Below are positions 7,072 through 14,458 of a stretch of DNA of 16,892 bases, piece after piece. Numbering within the stretch: the first letter of the stretch is position 1; every line of letters starts with the position of its first letter. Where the stretch lies: NCBI GenBank assembly GCA_002792395.1, contig PFOG01000089.1, positions 1 to 16,892 on the forward strand. The letters run 5' to 3'. The stretch is from Candidatus Portnoybacteria bacterium CG_4_10_14_0_2_um_filter_44_20 (lineage in GTDB: Bacteria > Patescibacteriota > Minisyncoccia > Portnoybacterales > GCA-002795985). The position numbers and the translations under genes are program-made. The notes below the pieces were generated by a model that was not told where the DNA came from, searched no databases, and saw only the letters and a program-made list of their open reading frames with translations.

Positions 7072-7112
7072 CGAAGCATGAAACATGGAACATGAAACAT
7101 GGAACACGAACA
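7072..7112 (-). repeat. Heptad array 1 (TGTTNNN, minus orientation)
   Basis: Read on the minus strand, this is a run of 7-base units TGTTCCA / TGTTTCA (two of each, 7079-7106), ending with the variant TGCTTCG and preceded by a shortened unit. On the plus strand, 7077-7104 is two exact copies of a 14-mer. The array ends 8 bases before the regulator's ATG. Confidence 0.85.
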
Positions 7113-7143
7113 GTATATCTCTTCTAAAAAAGCTACTAATTCT

Positions 7144-7178
7144 TGTTATATGTTTTATGTTACCTGTTACATGTTATA
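7144..7178 (+). repeat. Heptad array 2 (TGTTNNN, plus orientation)
   Basis: Five uninterrupted 7-base units (TGTTATA, TGTTTTA, TGTTACC, TGTTACA, TGTTATA) lie in the opposite orientation to array 1, with 31 bases between the two. In RNA the arrays could pair through AACA/UGUU in heptad register. Confidence 0.85.
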
Positions 7179-7184
7179 TGAATT

Positions 7185-7213
7185 AATATAACACACGCAA
7201 ATTTTACTGTCAA
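7185..7213 (-). promoter_or_regulatory. Strong promoter for the regulator-ATPase operon
   Basis: On the minus strand TTGACA (7213-7208), a 17-base spacer and TATATT (7190-7185) make a near-perfect sigma-70 promoter. The expected start (about 7178) coincides with the edge of heptad array 2, so both arrays fall in the leader. Confidence 0.75.
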
Positions 7214-7230
7214 GGGAATTTCGCCCCTCC

Positions 7231-8112
7231 TTATTTCTTTTTTCTTCCCCACCTTTCCAAAACAACCAACAAGGGACTGGCAATAAAAATTGATGAATAA
7301 GTTCCGAAAGCGACACCAATAATCAGAACTAAGGCAAACAACTTGACAGTAACGCCACCCAAAAAATAAATCGCCAGAAGAGTCAAAAGAACGGTGAAAG
7401 AAGTATTTATTGACCGGACTATAGTTTGATTGACACTCGCGTTAACTTTCTCTTCGAAATCTCCGCCAAGACCACGATGCAGATTCTCTCTTATTCTATC
7501 GAAAACAACAATAGTATCATGAACCGAAAAGCCTAAAACTGTCAAGAGGGCGGTCACAAAAAGCAAGCCAATCTCCACGCCCCAAAAATGTCCGAGCAAA
7601 GAAAAAACTCCGGCGGGAATAATCACGTCGTGAAAAAGAGCTACTAAAGCTGCAGCTCCATATTGCCAAGACGGCACCGGCCGGGAAACTTTTCTAAAAG
7701 CCCAAGCGATATAGGTAACAATCATTATTAGGCTCAGGCCAATCGCCCAAATTGCCCTGCTCTTAAGTTCTTCTCCCACCATCGGCCCCACCGATTCAAA
7801 TCTCTTTTCTTCCGCATCGCCAAGACTGCTCAAAACACTTTGATGAGTCAATTCATCTACATTTTTAAATCTTAAAATAGCCCCTCTCTCTCCTGTCGGC
7901 TGAATGTTAATCTCGCCCAAATCTAGGGGTTTTAATTTGTCTTGTATTTCCTGAGAGCTAAACGGCTGATTCCTAAGTTCAACCTCCAGAAGGCTTCCTC
8001 CAGTGAAGTCAATTCCAAGCTTCAATCCCCACAAAATCAAACTCGCTAAACTTACCGCAAAAAGAAAGCCGGAAAATATGAAATAAAATTTTCGATGCTT
8101 GATGATGTTCAT
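7231..8112 (-). CDS. secF: Protein translocase subunit SecF
   Basis: SecF works with SecD in the inner membrane, using the proton gradient to help pull exported proteins through SecYEG. The 293-residue product has the normal length and topology: TM1 (about 11-29), a periplasmic domain beginning with GIDFTGGSLLEVE, then five TM segments. The hallmark TM4-TM5 motif is VLGFSVHDTIVVFDRIREN. The gene follows secD with a 152-base gap, unusually long for this pair, filled by a palindromic element. No Shine-Dalgarno sequence is visible before the ATG. The next unit downstream begins with its own promoter. Confidence 0.96.
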   Translation of the reverse strand: MNIIKHRKFYFIFSGFLFAVSLASLILWGLKLGIDFTGGSLLEVELRNQPFSSQEIQDKLKPLDLGEINIQPTGERGAILRFKNVDELTHQSVLSSLGDAEEKRFESVGPMVGEELKSRAIWAIGLSLIMIVTYIAWAFRKVSRPVPSWQYGAAALVALFHDVIIPAGVFSLLGHFWGVEIGLLFVTALLTVLGFSVHDTIVVFDRIRENLHRGLGGDFEEKVNASVNQTIVRSINTSFTVLLTLLAIYFLGGVTVKLFALVLIIGVAFGTYSSIFIASPLLVVLERWGRKKK

Positions 8113-8148
8113 ATTAATGATTAGTCGATTGTTTCTCGGTCACGATTC

Positions 8149-8260
8149 CCGTTACGCCTAGCGGTTACGAAGCTTGAATTAGATGAATTTTAAACTATTT
8201 AAGTCTTTACCACCCAACGCCTCACGATACGAGTTTCGTATCCGTAACCGCCTTACGATT
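8149..8260. repeat. Palindromic spacer between secD and secF
   Basis: GCGGTTACG (8161-8169) is repeated inverted as CGTAACCGC (8243-8251). An inner hairpin GATACGA-gtt-TCGTATC (8226-8242) lies next to the right arm, and GTTACG/TTACG copies recur at 8151 and 8253. No ORF is present. The element is probably a small repeat or an mRNA structure that tunes secF relative to secD. Confidence 0.5.
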
Positions 8261-8264
8261 AATA

Positions 8265-9653
8265 CTACCGCCACATCCATTCCAATTTTTCAAGTTTTCC
8301 GCCCACAAACCACAGCAAGAACGTCCGCGTCACCGTAATTGCCGAAAACATACTAATAAGAATACCGATTGCTAATGTCAGGGCGAAACCCTTGATAACG
8401 CTTGTCCCCAACCAAAACAGAATAACACAAGTAATCAAAGAAGAAACATTGGAATCGCGAATAGAAGTCCAAGCCCTTTTAAAACCCTCTTCAACCGCTC
8501 TGGCTAAACTTTTGCCAGCCTTCAGCTCTTCTTTAGTTCTTTCAAAAATAAGAATATTGGCGTCCACAGCCATACCGATCGACAAAATAAATCCGGCGAT
8601 ACCGGCTAAAGTCAATGTCACCGGAATCAATTTGAAAATAGCCAAAACAACCAATGCGTAAATCAACAAGGCAACCACCGAAACGACGCCCGGCAAGCGA
8701 TACCAACCGATCATAAACAGAGCAACGACTAACAAGCCGATCAGTCCGGCTTTTAAGCTTTGCCGCAGCGAGGTTTCACCCAAAGAAGCACCGACAGTTT
8801 GCTGATTAATCAGTTTAATTGGCACCGGCAGGGCACCGGCATTCAGACGCTGTACCATGGTTTTGGCTTCAGCAATAGTAAAATTGCCTGTAATTCTCGC
8901 CTTGCCGCCAGAAATCGCTTCCTGGACAACCGGCGCTGAGATCGGAGCGCCATCCAAATAAATCGCCAAGCGCTTACCGACATTTCTTCCGGTAATTTGC
9001 TCAAACAGAGTCGCTCCGTCGCCATTAAACTCAAGCGATATCCCCGGCTTGCCGGTATTAGAATCAAACTCGACCTGAGATTTTGTAAGATATTTGCCGG
9101 TCAATTCTGTCGGCGAACCGAAATAAGGGTCTTCACTCAAAGCCACAGAATCTCCCGCCTTCTGCGCCACTAAGATATTGTTTGTTTGGTCTTCGCTTCT
9201 TGCTTCCCGAAAATCTAAGGAAGGAGTTTCGCCAATCATTTCAATGGCCTCATTAACGTCCTTGACGCCCGCCAATTCAACTATTAAACGATAATGATCA
9301 CCAATTTTTTCCGTTTGCACCACCGGCTCCGTCACCCCGAATAAATTAACCCTCCTTTCAATCACATCCCGCACGCCCCCCATTGCTTCTTCGGGCTTGC
9401 CCACCCCGATCTGCGATAAATCTGCCTCATATATAAGATGAGTGCCACCGCGCAGATCAAGACCCAGTTTAAAAGGCAAATTAAAAAACTGCGGGATATT
9501 TGGAGTTTGGCGTAAAAATCCGGCCTCGTTCTTTTTCGCGTTCAGCCAATCAGCTGATTTATTCCAGGCTCTCGAATAATCCAAAAAGCCCGCCAGCGCG
9601 GCTACAATAAAAATCGCGATGGTAATCTTTTTAACTCTTTTTCGAATATCCAT
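8265..9653 (-). CDS. secD: Protein translocase subunit SecD
   Basis: SecD is the larger half of the SecDF export motor. The product from ATG 9653 is 462 residues, typical for compact SecD. It has a first TM segment (IFIVAALAGFLDY), the P1 start GLDLRGGTHLIYEADL, the head domain, and the hallmark FILSIGMAVDANILIFERTKEE in the TM region. The frame continues upstream to 9842, but those 63 codons run through a hairpin, the promoter and an inverted-repeat element, and show no SecD similarity; ATG 9653 is the real start, giving MDIRKRVKK before TM1. secF is downstream on the same strand. Confidence 0.95.
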   Translation of the reverse strand: MDIRKRVKKITIAIFIVAALAGFLDYSRAWNKSADWLNAKKNEAGFLRQTPNIPQFFNLPFKLGLDLRGGTHLIYEADLSQIGVGKPEEAMGGVRDVIERRVNLFGVTEPVVQTEKIGDHYRLIVELAGVKDVNEAIEMIGETPSLDFREARSEDQTNNILVAQKAGDSVALSEDPYFGSPTELTGKYLTKSQVEFDSNTGKPGISLEFNGDGATLFEQITGRNVGKRLAIYLDGAPISAPVVQEAISGGKARITGNFTIAEAKTMVQRLNAGALPVPIKLINQQTVGASLGETSLRQSLKAGLIGLLVVALFMIGWYRLPGVVSVVALLIYALVVLAIFKLIPVTLTLAGIAGFILSIGMAVDANILIFERTKEELKAGKSLARAVEEGFKRAWTSIRDSNVSSLITCVILFWLGTSVIKGFALTLAIGILISMFSAITVTRTFLLWFVGGKLEKLEWMWR

Positions 9654-9711
9654 AAAAAACAAAAAATTAACAGCAAGAAAACGAATCTTCGCTTTTTTAC
9701 TGTTAATTTCT
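9654..9711 (-). promoter_or_regulatory. secD leader hairpin with U-tract
   Basis: In the minus-strand transcript AAATTAACAG / CTGTTAATTT arms (9709-9700 with 9673-9664) enclose a second imperfect stem, and the right arm runs into a U-rich tract that ends at the secD ATG. This resembles an intrinsic terminator or attenuator and would also occlude initiation. Confidence 0.45.
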
Positions 9712-9720
9712 CTGTTGTTT

Positions 9721-9749
9721 ATCTTACAAAAACAAATGAAATCCGTCAA
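9721..9749 (-). promoter_or_regulatory. secD promoter
   Basis: On the minus strand TTGACG (9749-9744), a 17-base spacer and TAAGAT (9726-9721). The start near 9714 gives a leader of about 60 bases containing the hairpin. The -35 box directly abuts the left arm of the inverted repeat at 9750. Confidence 0.65.
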
Positions 9750-9854
9750 CCCCGTAGAATCACGGCAACTCTTCGACGTGTTGATGTTTACCAACTTATT
9801 GTCCTGATTGATTATGGCAGATTTTGGCCAAAGATTCGCCATGATTCTACGGGG
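9750..9854. mobile_element. 105-bp inverted-repeat element between divergent promoters
   Basis: CCCCGTAGAATCACGGC (9750-9766) and its inverted copy (9838-9854) match at 16 of 17 positions. TCAA flanks both ends (9746-9749 and 9855-9858), as a 4-bp target duplication would. The interior (about 71 bp) has no gene and holds the palindrome TTTGGCCAAA (9823-9832). It fits a miniature inverted-repeat element, but the arms also sit directly upstream of both -35 boxes and could be paired operators. Confidence 0.5.
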
Positions 9855-9860
9855 TCAATC

Positions 9861-9889
9861 TTGACAAATATTCTTTATTATATTATCTT
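9861..9889 (+). promoter_or_regulatory. Promoter of the 9932 gene
   Basis: Consensus TTGACA (9861-9866), a 17-base spacer and TATCTT (9884-9889); start near 9896. Confidence 0.7.
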
Positions 9890-9931
9890 ATCGAAAAGCT
9901 CTTGAATAACAAATATTGCGGGAGACAAACG

Positions 9932-10501
9932 GTGCGTTACGTGGAAATCCCCAACGAAGAAAGACATTGGCAACCACACATAGTTTGTTTTGACAACCAT
10001 TTGCGCAGTTGCATAAAAGATAATTGCGCTGCTGATATTGGCGAGCGCCTAAACAACTATCGCGCGTTTCTATCTTTTGCCACACTACCCATCATCTGCA
10101 GTGGATACCGAGACGATAGATTCACAAACATTTATTGGGACGCGCCGCGCGGAATCGTTTTAGCCTACAAATATTTTGTAAATGATCGCGCGGAATATCG
10201 AGGGATAGCCTGCATAGGATTTAACATCAATGAATCAACCGTTCATATCAGACAAATCCAGGGGGCTCGCTACCGCCACGAAGAACTCGCGCCCCTGCGC
10301 TGGGAAAAACTGCTGGTTAAGGTAGTTATCGAAATAGCGCAACGGCTGGGATTTAAAATGGTTGAAATCCTACCGGCCAAAAAAAACGAGTGGCTAAATC
10401 TAGGCAATGCCTCCCAGCTTAAACTGCGCTACGACGTCACCGCGAAAAGAATTGGCTTCAAATGGAATCCCCAAAAACAGGTTTACGAATATTCTCTATA
10501 A
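9932..10501 (+). CDS. Conserved-looking protein of unknown function
   Basis: This 189-residue soluble protein has no signal peptide or membrane segment. I do not recognise a named family. The C-terminal half (strands around RGIACIGFNI and TVHIRQIQG, then a helix LRWEKLLVKVVIEIAQRLG, then MVEILPA and a final segment with RYDVTAKRIGFKWN) has an alternating beta-alpha pattern that recalls acetyltransferase (GNAT)-like folds; this is a weak resemblance. The frame could start at TTG 9902, but that codon lies only about 6 bases after the predicted transcript start, whereas GTG 9932 sits 7 bases after GGGAG (9920-9924); GTG 9932 is preferred. It stands alone between secD (divergent) and glmS (convergent), with a small ORF downstream. 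Confidence 0.7.
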   Translation: MRYVEIPNEERHWQPHIVCFDNHLRSCIKDNCAADIGERLNNYRAFLSFATLPIICSGYRDDRFTNIYWDAPRGIVLAYKYFVNDRAEYRGIACIGFNINESTVHIRQIQGARYRHEELAPLRWEKLLVKVVIEIAQRLGFKMVEILPAKKNEWLNLGNASQLKLRYDVTAKRIGFKWNPQKQVYEYSL

Positions 10502-10519
10502 AAAATATAGGGGGCAGCC

Positions 10520-10615
10520 ATGAGCGACCCGAAGTCCGCCGAACCGAACGCGTCCAAAGAAACGTCCTTCAAAATTACCGTCTTGTACAACAGAGAGCTG
10601 TCAACGGAAGAGTAG
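10520..10615 (+). CDS. Small ORF with strong ribosome binding site (possibly a broken gene)
   Basis: ATG 10520 lies 5 bases after GGGGG (10510-10514), a strong Shine-Dalgarno sequence, 18 bases past the previous stop. The 31-residue product contains SFKITVLYNRELSTEE and ends at TAG 10613. The same frame then stays open to 10738 and reads protein-like at first (RFMDHITHELPEKIMERL). At a run of seven C (10673-10679), a switch to the +1 frame would give VSVELTVGRPR and stop at TAA 10713. The simplest readings are a real 31-residue peptide, or a roughly 64-residue gene broken by one nonsense mutation and one homopolymer indel. No family was recognised. Confidence 0.4.
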   Translation: MSDPKSAEPNASKETSFKITVLYNRELSTEE

Positions 10616-10724
10616 CGATTCATGGACCACATAACCCATGAATTGCCGGAGAAGATAATGGAGCGACTTACACCCCCCCGTCTCCGTCGAACTCACCGTG
10701 GGCAGACCCCGCTAACTAACCTAT

Positions 10725-10747
10725 GCCCCTCACTATGAGGGGCTTTT
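10725..10747 (+). terminator. Intrinsic terminator after the 9932 transcript
   Basis: A perfect 8-bp stem GCCCCTCA / TGAGGGGC with loop CTA, followed by TTTT (10744-10747). Confidence 0.85.
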
Positions 10748-10753
10748 AAAATA

Positions 10754-10783
10754 CAAAAGGGCCGCGAAATTGCGGCCTGTTTT
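10754..10783 (-). terminator. Terminator after glmS (probably bidirectional)
   Basis: GGCCGC (10760-10765) pairs with GCGGCC (10772-10777) around a 6-base loop. On the minus strand TTTT follows at 10757-10754, then more U-rich sequence; on the plus strand TGTTTT follows. It ends the yvcK-HAD-glmS transcript about 30 bases past the glmS stop. Confidence 0.8.
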
Positions 10784-10805
10784 GATGTCAAAAACATCTA
10801 AAAAT

Positions 10806-12635
10806 TTACTCCACCGTCACGCTTTTGGCAAGATTTCTCGGCTTGTCAACGTCTAAACCTTTTTGAACACCGAAGTAGTACGCTAACAGTTGAAGCGGCA
10901 CAACGGAAATCATCGGCGTTAACATCTCCAGAGTTTTTGGGATATAAATTACGTCGTCAACTAATTTTTTAATCTCTTTATCCCCGCTTGTGGCAATAGC
11001 GATGATTTTCCCGCCACGGGCTTTAATCTCCTGAACGCCGGAAATCGTTTTCTCGTAAACGCTGTCTTTGGTAACGATTGCAATTGAAGGAAAATTCTCG
11101 TCAATCAGAGCAATTGAGCCGTGTTTCATTTCGCCAAAAGGATAACCTTCGGCATGCACATAAGCAATCTCTTTAATTTTAAGCGCGCCTTCAAGGGCAA
11201 TCGGGTAATTATATTTTCGGCCAAGATACAGGAAATTGTTAAAACCGGAATATTTCCGCGCGATTTTTTCTATCTCTTTCGCCTGCTTTAAAATCGTTTT
11301 GATATGCCTTTCTATTTCTGCCAGTTCGTTGAGAATTCTTTTCCCCGTCACGCAGGACATTTCCCGCTGACGTCCCAAAAAAACAGTCAACAGAGCCAGA
11401 ATAGAAAGCTGTGAGGTAAAAGCCTTGGTTGAAGCCACTCCGATCTCCGGCCCGGCGTGATTATAAATGCCAGCATCGGTTTCACGGGCAATAGTCGAAC
11501 CAACGGCATTAACGATGCCCAGGGCTAACGCGCCTTTATTTTTCGCCTCTTTGACCGCCGCCAAAGTATCTGCCGTTTCGCCGGATTGGGAAACCGCTAA
11601 AACAGCGGTCTTGGAATCTAAAATTGGTTTTCGGTAGCGAAATTCCGAACCATATTCAATATCAGCGCGAATCCCGGCATATTCTTCCAGCATATACTTC
11701 CCGACCAAACCGGCGTGATATGCCGTGCCGCAGGCGACAATGACCAGTCGGTTTATTTCTCGTAGCCGTTCTCTGACATCATCAAGTCCGCCCAACTTAA
11801 CGTTGCCATCGGCGGACAAGACACGGCCGCGAATCGCATTTTTAATCGCTTCCGGCTGCTCAAAAATTTCTTTCAGCATGAAATACGCGAAGCCCTGTTT
11901 TTCCGCTTTTTCAACGCTCCAATCTATTCGGTCAACGCGTTTATCTATTCTAGTCCTTTCCAAATTGCTTACTTCGTAGCCATCACGGCCAATCACCACC
12001 ATCTCGCCGTCGTTCAAATAAACGACCCGGTCGGTATAACGGATAATCGCCGCCACGTCAGAGGCAATAATAAATTCATCTTTACCAACGCCCAAAATCA
12101 ACGGGCTGCCCTTACGAGCGGCAACGATCTTATTTGGCTCCCGTTGGCTCAACACCGCTATGCCATAGGTTCCTGTTGCTTTTAAAAGAGCTTTCCGCAC
12201 CGCTTCTTCCAGAGAATCTTCCCCATAGTATTCTTCGATCAGATGGGCGATGACTTCCGAATCAGTCTCGGAAGAAAACCGATGTCCGCGCTTTTTCAGG
12301 CTTTCTTTCAGTTCTTTGTAATTCTCGATGATCCCGTTGTGAACCAAGAAAATTTCCTGGCGGCAGTCAACATGCGGGTGAGCGTTTTCTTTCGAAGGCT
12401 TGCCGTGGGTTGCCCAACGAGTATGAGCGATTCCGGCTGTTCCTAAAAAGTCCCGCTCGCCAACTTGTTTTTCCAATTCCTCCACTCTGCCGACGGCTTT
12501 AAGTATTACCACTCCGCCGTCCTCTGCCAGCGCGAAACCGGCGCTATCATAACCCCGATACTCCAGCCTCCTTAACCCATCTATTAGAATGGGGCAAGCC
12601 CTATTCTTTCCGATGTATCCGGCTATTCCGCACAT
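10806..12635 (-). CDS. glmS: Glutamine--fructose-6-phosphate aminotransferase (isomerizing)
   Basis: GlmS makes glucosamine-6-phosphate from fructose-6-phosphate and glutamine, the committed step to UDP-GlcNAc for peptidoglycan and glycans. The 609-residue length is standard. The N-terminal glutaminase starts MCGIAGYIG, with Cys2 as the nucleophile; other conserved stretches are GIAHTRWATHG and HNGIIENYKELK. Two SIS domains follow (ACGTAYHAGLVGKYMLEE, SQSGETADTLAAVKEAK, GALKIKEIAYVHAEGYPFGE), and the protein ends with the usual DKPRNLAKSVTVE. The ATG lies 4 bases after GGAGG and overlaps the HAD gene by 13 bases, so translation is coupled. It is the last gene of the yvcK-HAD-glmS unit. Confidence 0.98.
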   Translation of the reverse strand: MCGIAGYIGKNRACPILIDGLRRLEYRGYDSAGFALAEDGGVVILKAVGRVEELEKQVGERDFLGTAGIAHTRWATHGKPSKENAHPHVDCRQEIFLVHNGIIENYKELKESLKKRGHRFSSETDSEVIAHLIEEYYGEDSLEEAVRKALLKATGTYGIAVLSQREPNKIVAARKGSPLILGVGKDEFIIASDVAAIIRYTDRVVYLNDGEMVVIGRDGYEVSNLERTRIDKRVDRIDWSVEKAEKQGFAYFMLKEIFEQPEAIKNAIRGRVLSADGNVKLGGLDDVRERLREINRLVIVACGTAYHAGLVGKYMLEEYAGIRADIEYGSEFRYRKPILDSKTAVLAVSQSGETADTLAAVKEAKNKGALALGIVNAVGSTIARETDAGIYNHAGPEIGVASTKAFTSQLSILALLTVFLGRQREMSCVTGKRILNELAEIERHIKTILKQAKEIEKIARKYSGFNNFLYLGRKYNYPIALEGALKIKEIAYVHAEGYPFGEMKHGSIALIDENFPSIAIVTKDSVYEKTISGVQEIKARGGKIIAIATSGDKEIKKLVDDVIYIPKTLEMLTPMISVVPLQLLAYYFGVQKGLDVDKPRNLAKSVTVE

Positions 12636-13312
12636 AGACCCTCCTCGCTTTTATTACTTTTTTCCAATTTTTCAATGAGCTTCGCCGCTTCTTTCAGATT
12701 TTTTACTTCAAAATCACAATGTCTATTTTTTTTATCATTATATCGCCCTTCGCGCCGTTTAACCAGAAAAGTGATAACCCGCGGATATCTTTTTTTTACA
12801 TCTTCAACCCACTCCGCTCTGTCGTCCATGAAAAAAAATTTTTCGTCTTTTTTTATTTTATCGGCGCCTACAATTTCTTTAACCCCCTCCGACTTAAAGC
12901 CGTCTAGAATTATCACTTTTTTAAAATATTTTTGGACCCTGGCGTGTTTTATTTTAATATCCTGATATCCTTTCATGCCATATGAAACAATATATAAATC
13001 TTTTTTGTTAAACTTTTTAAAGAAATTTACGGCGTCGGAGAAAAGATACTTATCGGCACCCCGAAGAAATGCGTCTATCGCCCGCCTTACACTTTTTTCA
13101 TCAATCGGCAATCGTAATTTTATCTCCCCCAGATGCTTTTGGGGATCATAAGGTTTTTTCCCGGAGCGCCCTCTTATTGAAAGTTGGTGATAGCACTCGT
13201 CGAAAACATCCTCCGGAATTCCTTGAGCACAAAAAGCCCTTCGGTAATCAGAATTAAATTTACGCGTATTAAAAATGACGTCGTCAAAGTCAAGAATAAT
13301 CTTCATTCCCAT
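12623..13312 (-). CDS. HAD-superfamily hydrolase
   Basis: The 229-residue protein has the HAD phosphatase motifs: motif I LDFDDVIFNT (Asp8 nucleophile, Asp10 acid/base), motif II IVSYG (Ser110), a lysine-containing segment between about 131 and 157, and motif IV FFMDDRAEWVED (Asp163/Asp164, magnesium). A helical cap lies between about 15 and 90. It probably removes phosphate from a small molecule. Its position between yvcK and glmS suggests a sugar phosphate, but nothing in the sequence fixes the substrate. The ATG at 13312 lies immediately beside a dispersed repeat (13314-13421), so its ribosome binding region was remodelled by the repeat; ATG 13306 is an alternative start. Confidence 0.82.
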   Translation of the reverse strand: MGMKIILDFDDVIFNTRKFNSDYRRAFCAQGIPEDVFDECYHQLSIRGRSGKKPYDPQKHLGEIKLRLPIDEKSVRRAIDAFLRGADKYLFSDAVNFFKKFNKKDLYIVSYGMKGYQDIKIKHARVQKYFKKVIILDGFKSEGVKEIVGADKIKKDEKFFFMDDRAEWVEDVKKRYPRVITFLVKRREGRYNDKKNRHCDFEVKNLKEAAKLIEKLEKSNKSEEGLCAE

Positions 13313-13313
13313 T

Positions 13314-13421
13314 TGTCATTCCCGCGCCACACCTACGGGTGGTCACCCGAAGGGCGAAAAGCGGGAATCCAGAAAACACATATTGCTACTTGCATGGATT
13401 CCTATTTACGCAGAAATGACA
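13314..13421. repeat. Dispersed TGTCATTCCCGC palindromic repeat, copy 1
   Basis: This 108-bp unit begins TGTCATTCCCGC and ends AATGACA. It has a left hairpin (TTCCCGC to GCGGGAA, 13319-13367) that itself contains a smaller hairpin CGGGT-ggtc-ACCCG, then the characteristic AATCCAG and ATGGATTCC pair. It fills the gap between yvcK and the HAD gene. The same repeat type occurs at 15491-15563. Confidence 0.8.
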
Positions 13422-13426
13422 ATATA

Positions 13427-14452
13427 TTACAAAATCTCCCTTATCAAACTCCTGCCGTCTTCCCATTCAGCGATAGTCATAATTACTCGCGCCAATTTAT
13501 CGCTGTCGTGGCGGATAAGCGTATGCACATTAACCGACGTGTCTTTTCTCTCGCCTTGAATACTAGACAATAAATCGGCGACAATCACTCTATATCTTCT
13601 GCTCCGCTTCCTGTCTTTAAATTCAACCACGGCACCCTTTCCCTCTTGACTCTCGTATCTCTTAATAAAATCCCGGCGTGGTTTTTTGCCATTAAAAACA
13701 ACGAAATTAATTCTGTCGCAACCGATAAATTTCTCGATCTCTGAAATATAACGCTCGAGACTAAACCCATCCGTCTGTCCTTTTTTGTTGGTCAAATTAC
13801 AAACATATATAACTTTGGCACGGGACTTTCTAACAGCATCGCTTATTTCTTTAACTAAAAGATTGGGCAGAGTTGAACCGTAATAATCGCCGGGACCGAT
13901 GATAATCAAATCAGCCTTTTTAATACGCCCTACGGCTCTTCTATTGGCCCCGACTTTTGACTCGAGATAAATATCGGCAACTCCCACCCTTCTCATTTCT
14001 TTGCTGTGATCGAGATGGGCTTCTCCCTTAAGCATCCTTCCGTTTTTCAATTTTATAACAAGACGCATTTGGTCTTCCGTGACAGGTATCACTTCTCCTT
14101 TTACCTGTAAAATCTTAGCCGCTTCTTCAACGCCATCGACAAAATTTCCCTTTATTTTTTCAAGCGCCGACAACAAAAGATTGCCAAAGCTGTGCCCCTT
14201 AAGCCGATTACCGCCAAATCTATAGCTCATTAATTGGCGCATAATATCAGAAGAATTGGACAGGGCAATTAAACACTGTCTGACATCACCGGGCGGCAAA
14301 ACGCCTAATTCATCGCGCAAAACGCCAGTCGAACCACCATCATCCGCCATAGAAACAATGGCCGATATATTGACCGGATAATTTTTCAGGCCGCTCAAAA
14401 GCATAAAACTGCCCGTCCCTCCGCCAATTGTCACAATATTCTTCCTTTTCAT
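13427..14452 (-). CDS. yvcK: YvcK/GlmR-type UDP-sugar-binding regulator (CofD-like fold)
   Basis: The 341-residue product belongs to the YvcK/CofD-like family. It starts with the nucleotide-sugar loop IVTIGGGTGSFMLLSGL (residues 6-22), followed by SMADDGGSTGVLRDELGVLPPGD, then GHSFGNLLLSAL and IIIGPGDYYGSTLPNLLV, all family hallmarks. In Bacillus subtilis the homologue (GlmR) binds UDP-GlcNAc and stimulates GlmS; it is needed for growth on gluconeogenic carbon. Here it heads the unit that ends with glmS. A good promoter (14459-14487) places the transcript start at or next to the ATG, so the mRNA is probably leaderless. Confidence 0.93.
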   Translation of the reverse strand: MKRKNIVTIGGGTGSFMLLSGLKNYPVNISAIVSMADDGGSTGVLRDELGVLPPGDVRQCLIALSNSSDIMRQLMSYRFGGNRLKGHSFGNLLLSALEKIKGNFVDGVEEAAKILQVKGEVIPVTEDQMRLVIKLKNGRMLKGEAHLDHSKEMRRVGVADIYLESKVGANRRAVGRIKKADLIIIGPGDYYGSTLPNLLVKEISDAVRKSRAKVIYVCNLTNKKGQTDGFSLERYISEIEKFIGCDRINFVVFNGKKPRRDFIKRYESQEGKGAVVEFKDRKRSRRYRVIVADLLSSIQGERKDTSVNVHTLIRHDSDKLARVIMTIAEWEDGRSLIREIL

Positions 14453-14458
14453 ACCCTT

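Noticed and set aside
7064..7093. N-terminal extension of the HTH regulator to ATG 7093
   Set aside because: The ten codons are translated heptad repeats; ATG 7063 is the natural start.
7072..7178. CRISPR-like array
   Set aside because: Units are 7 bases with no spacers of regular length and no cas genes nearby.
9654..9842. N-terminal extension of SecD to 9842
   Set aside because: The extra 63 codons cross the secD promoter, a hairpin and an inverted-repeat element and show no SecD features. ATG 9653 gives a normal SecD.
10520..10738. Genome-wide amber (TAG) recoding
   Set aside because: hicA and secD end with TAG in positions where the known protein ends, so TAG is an ordinary stop here.
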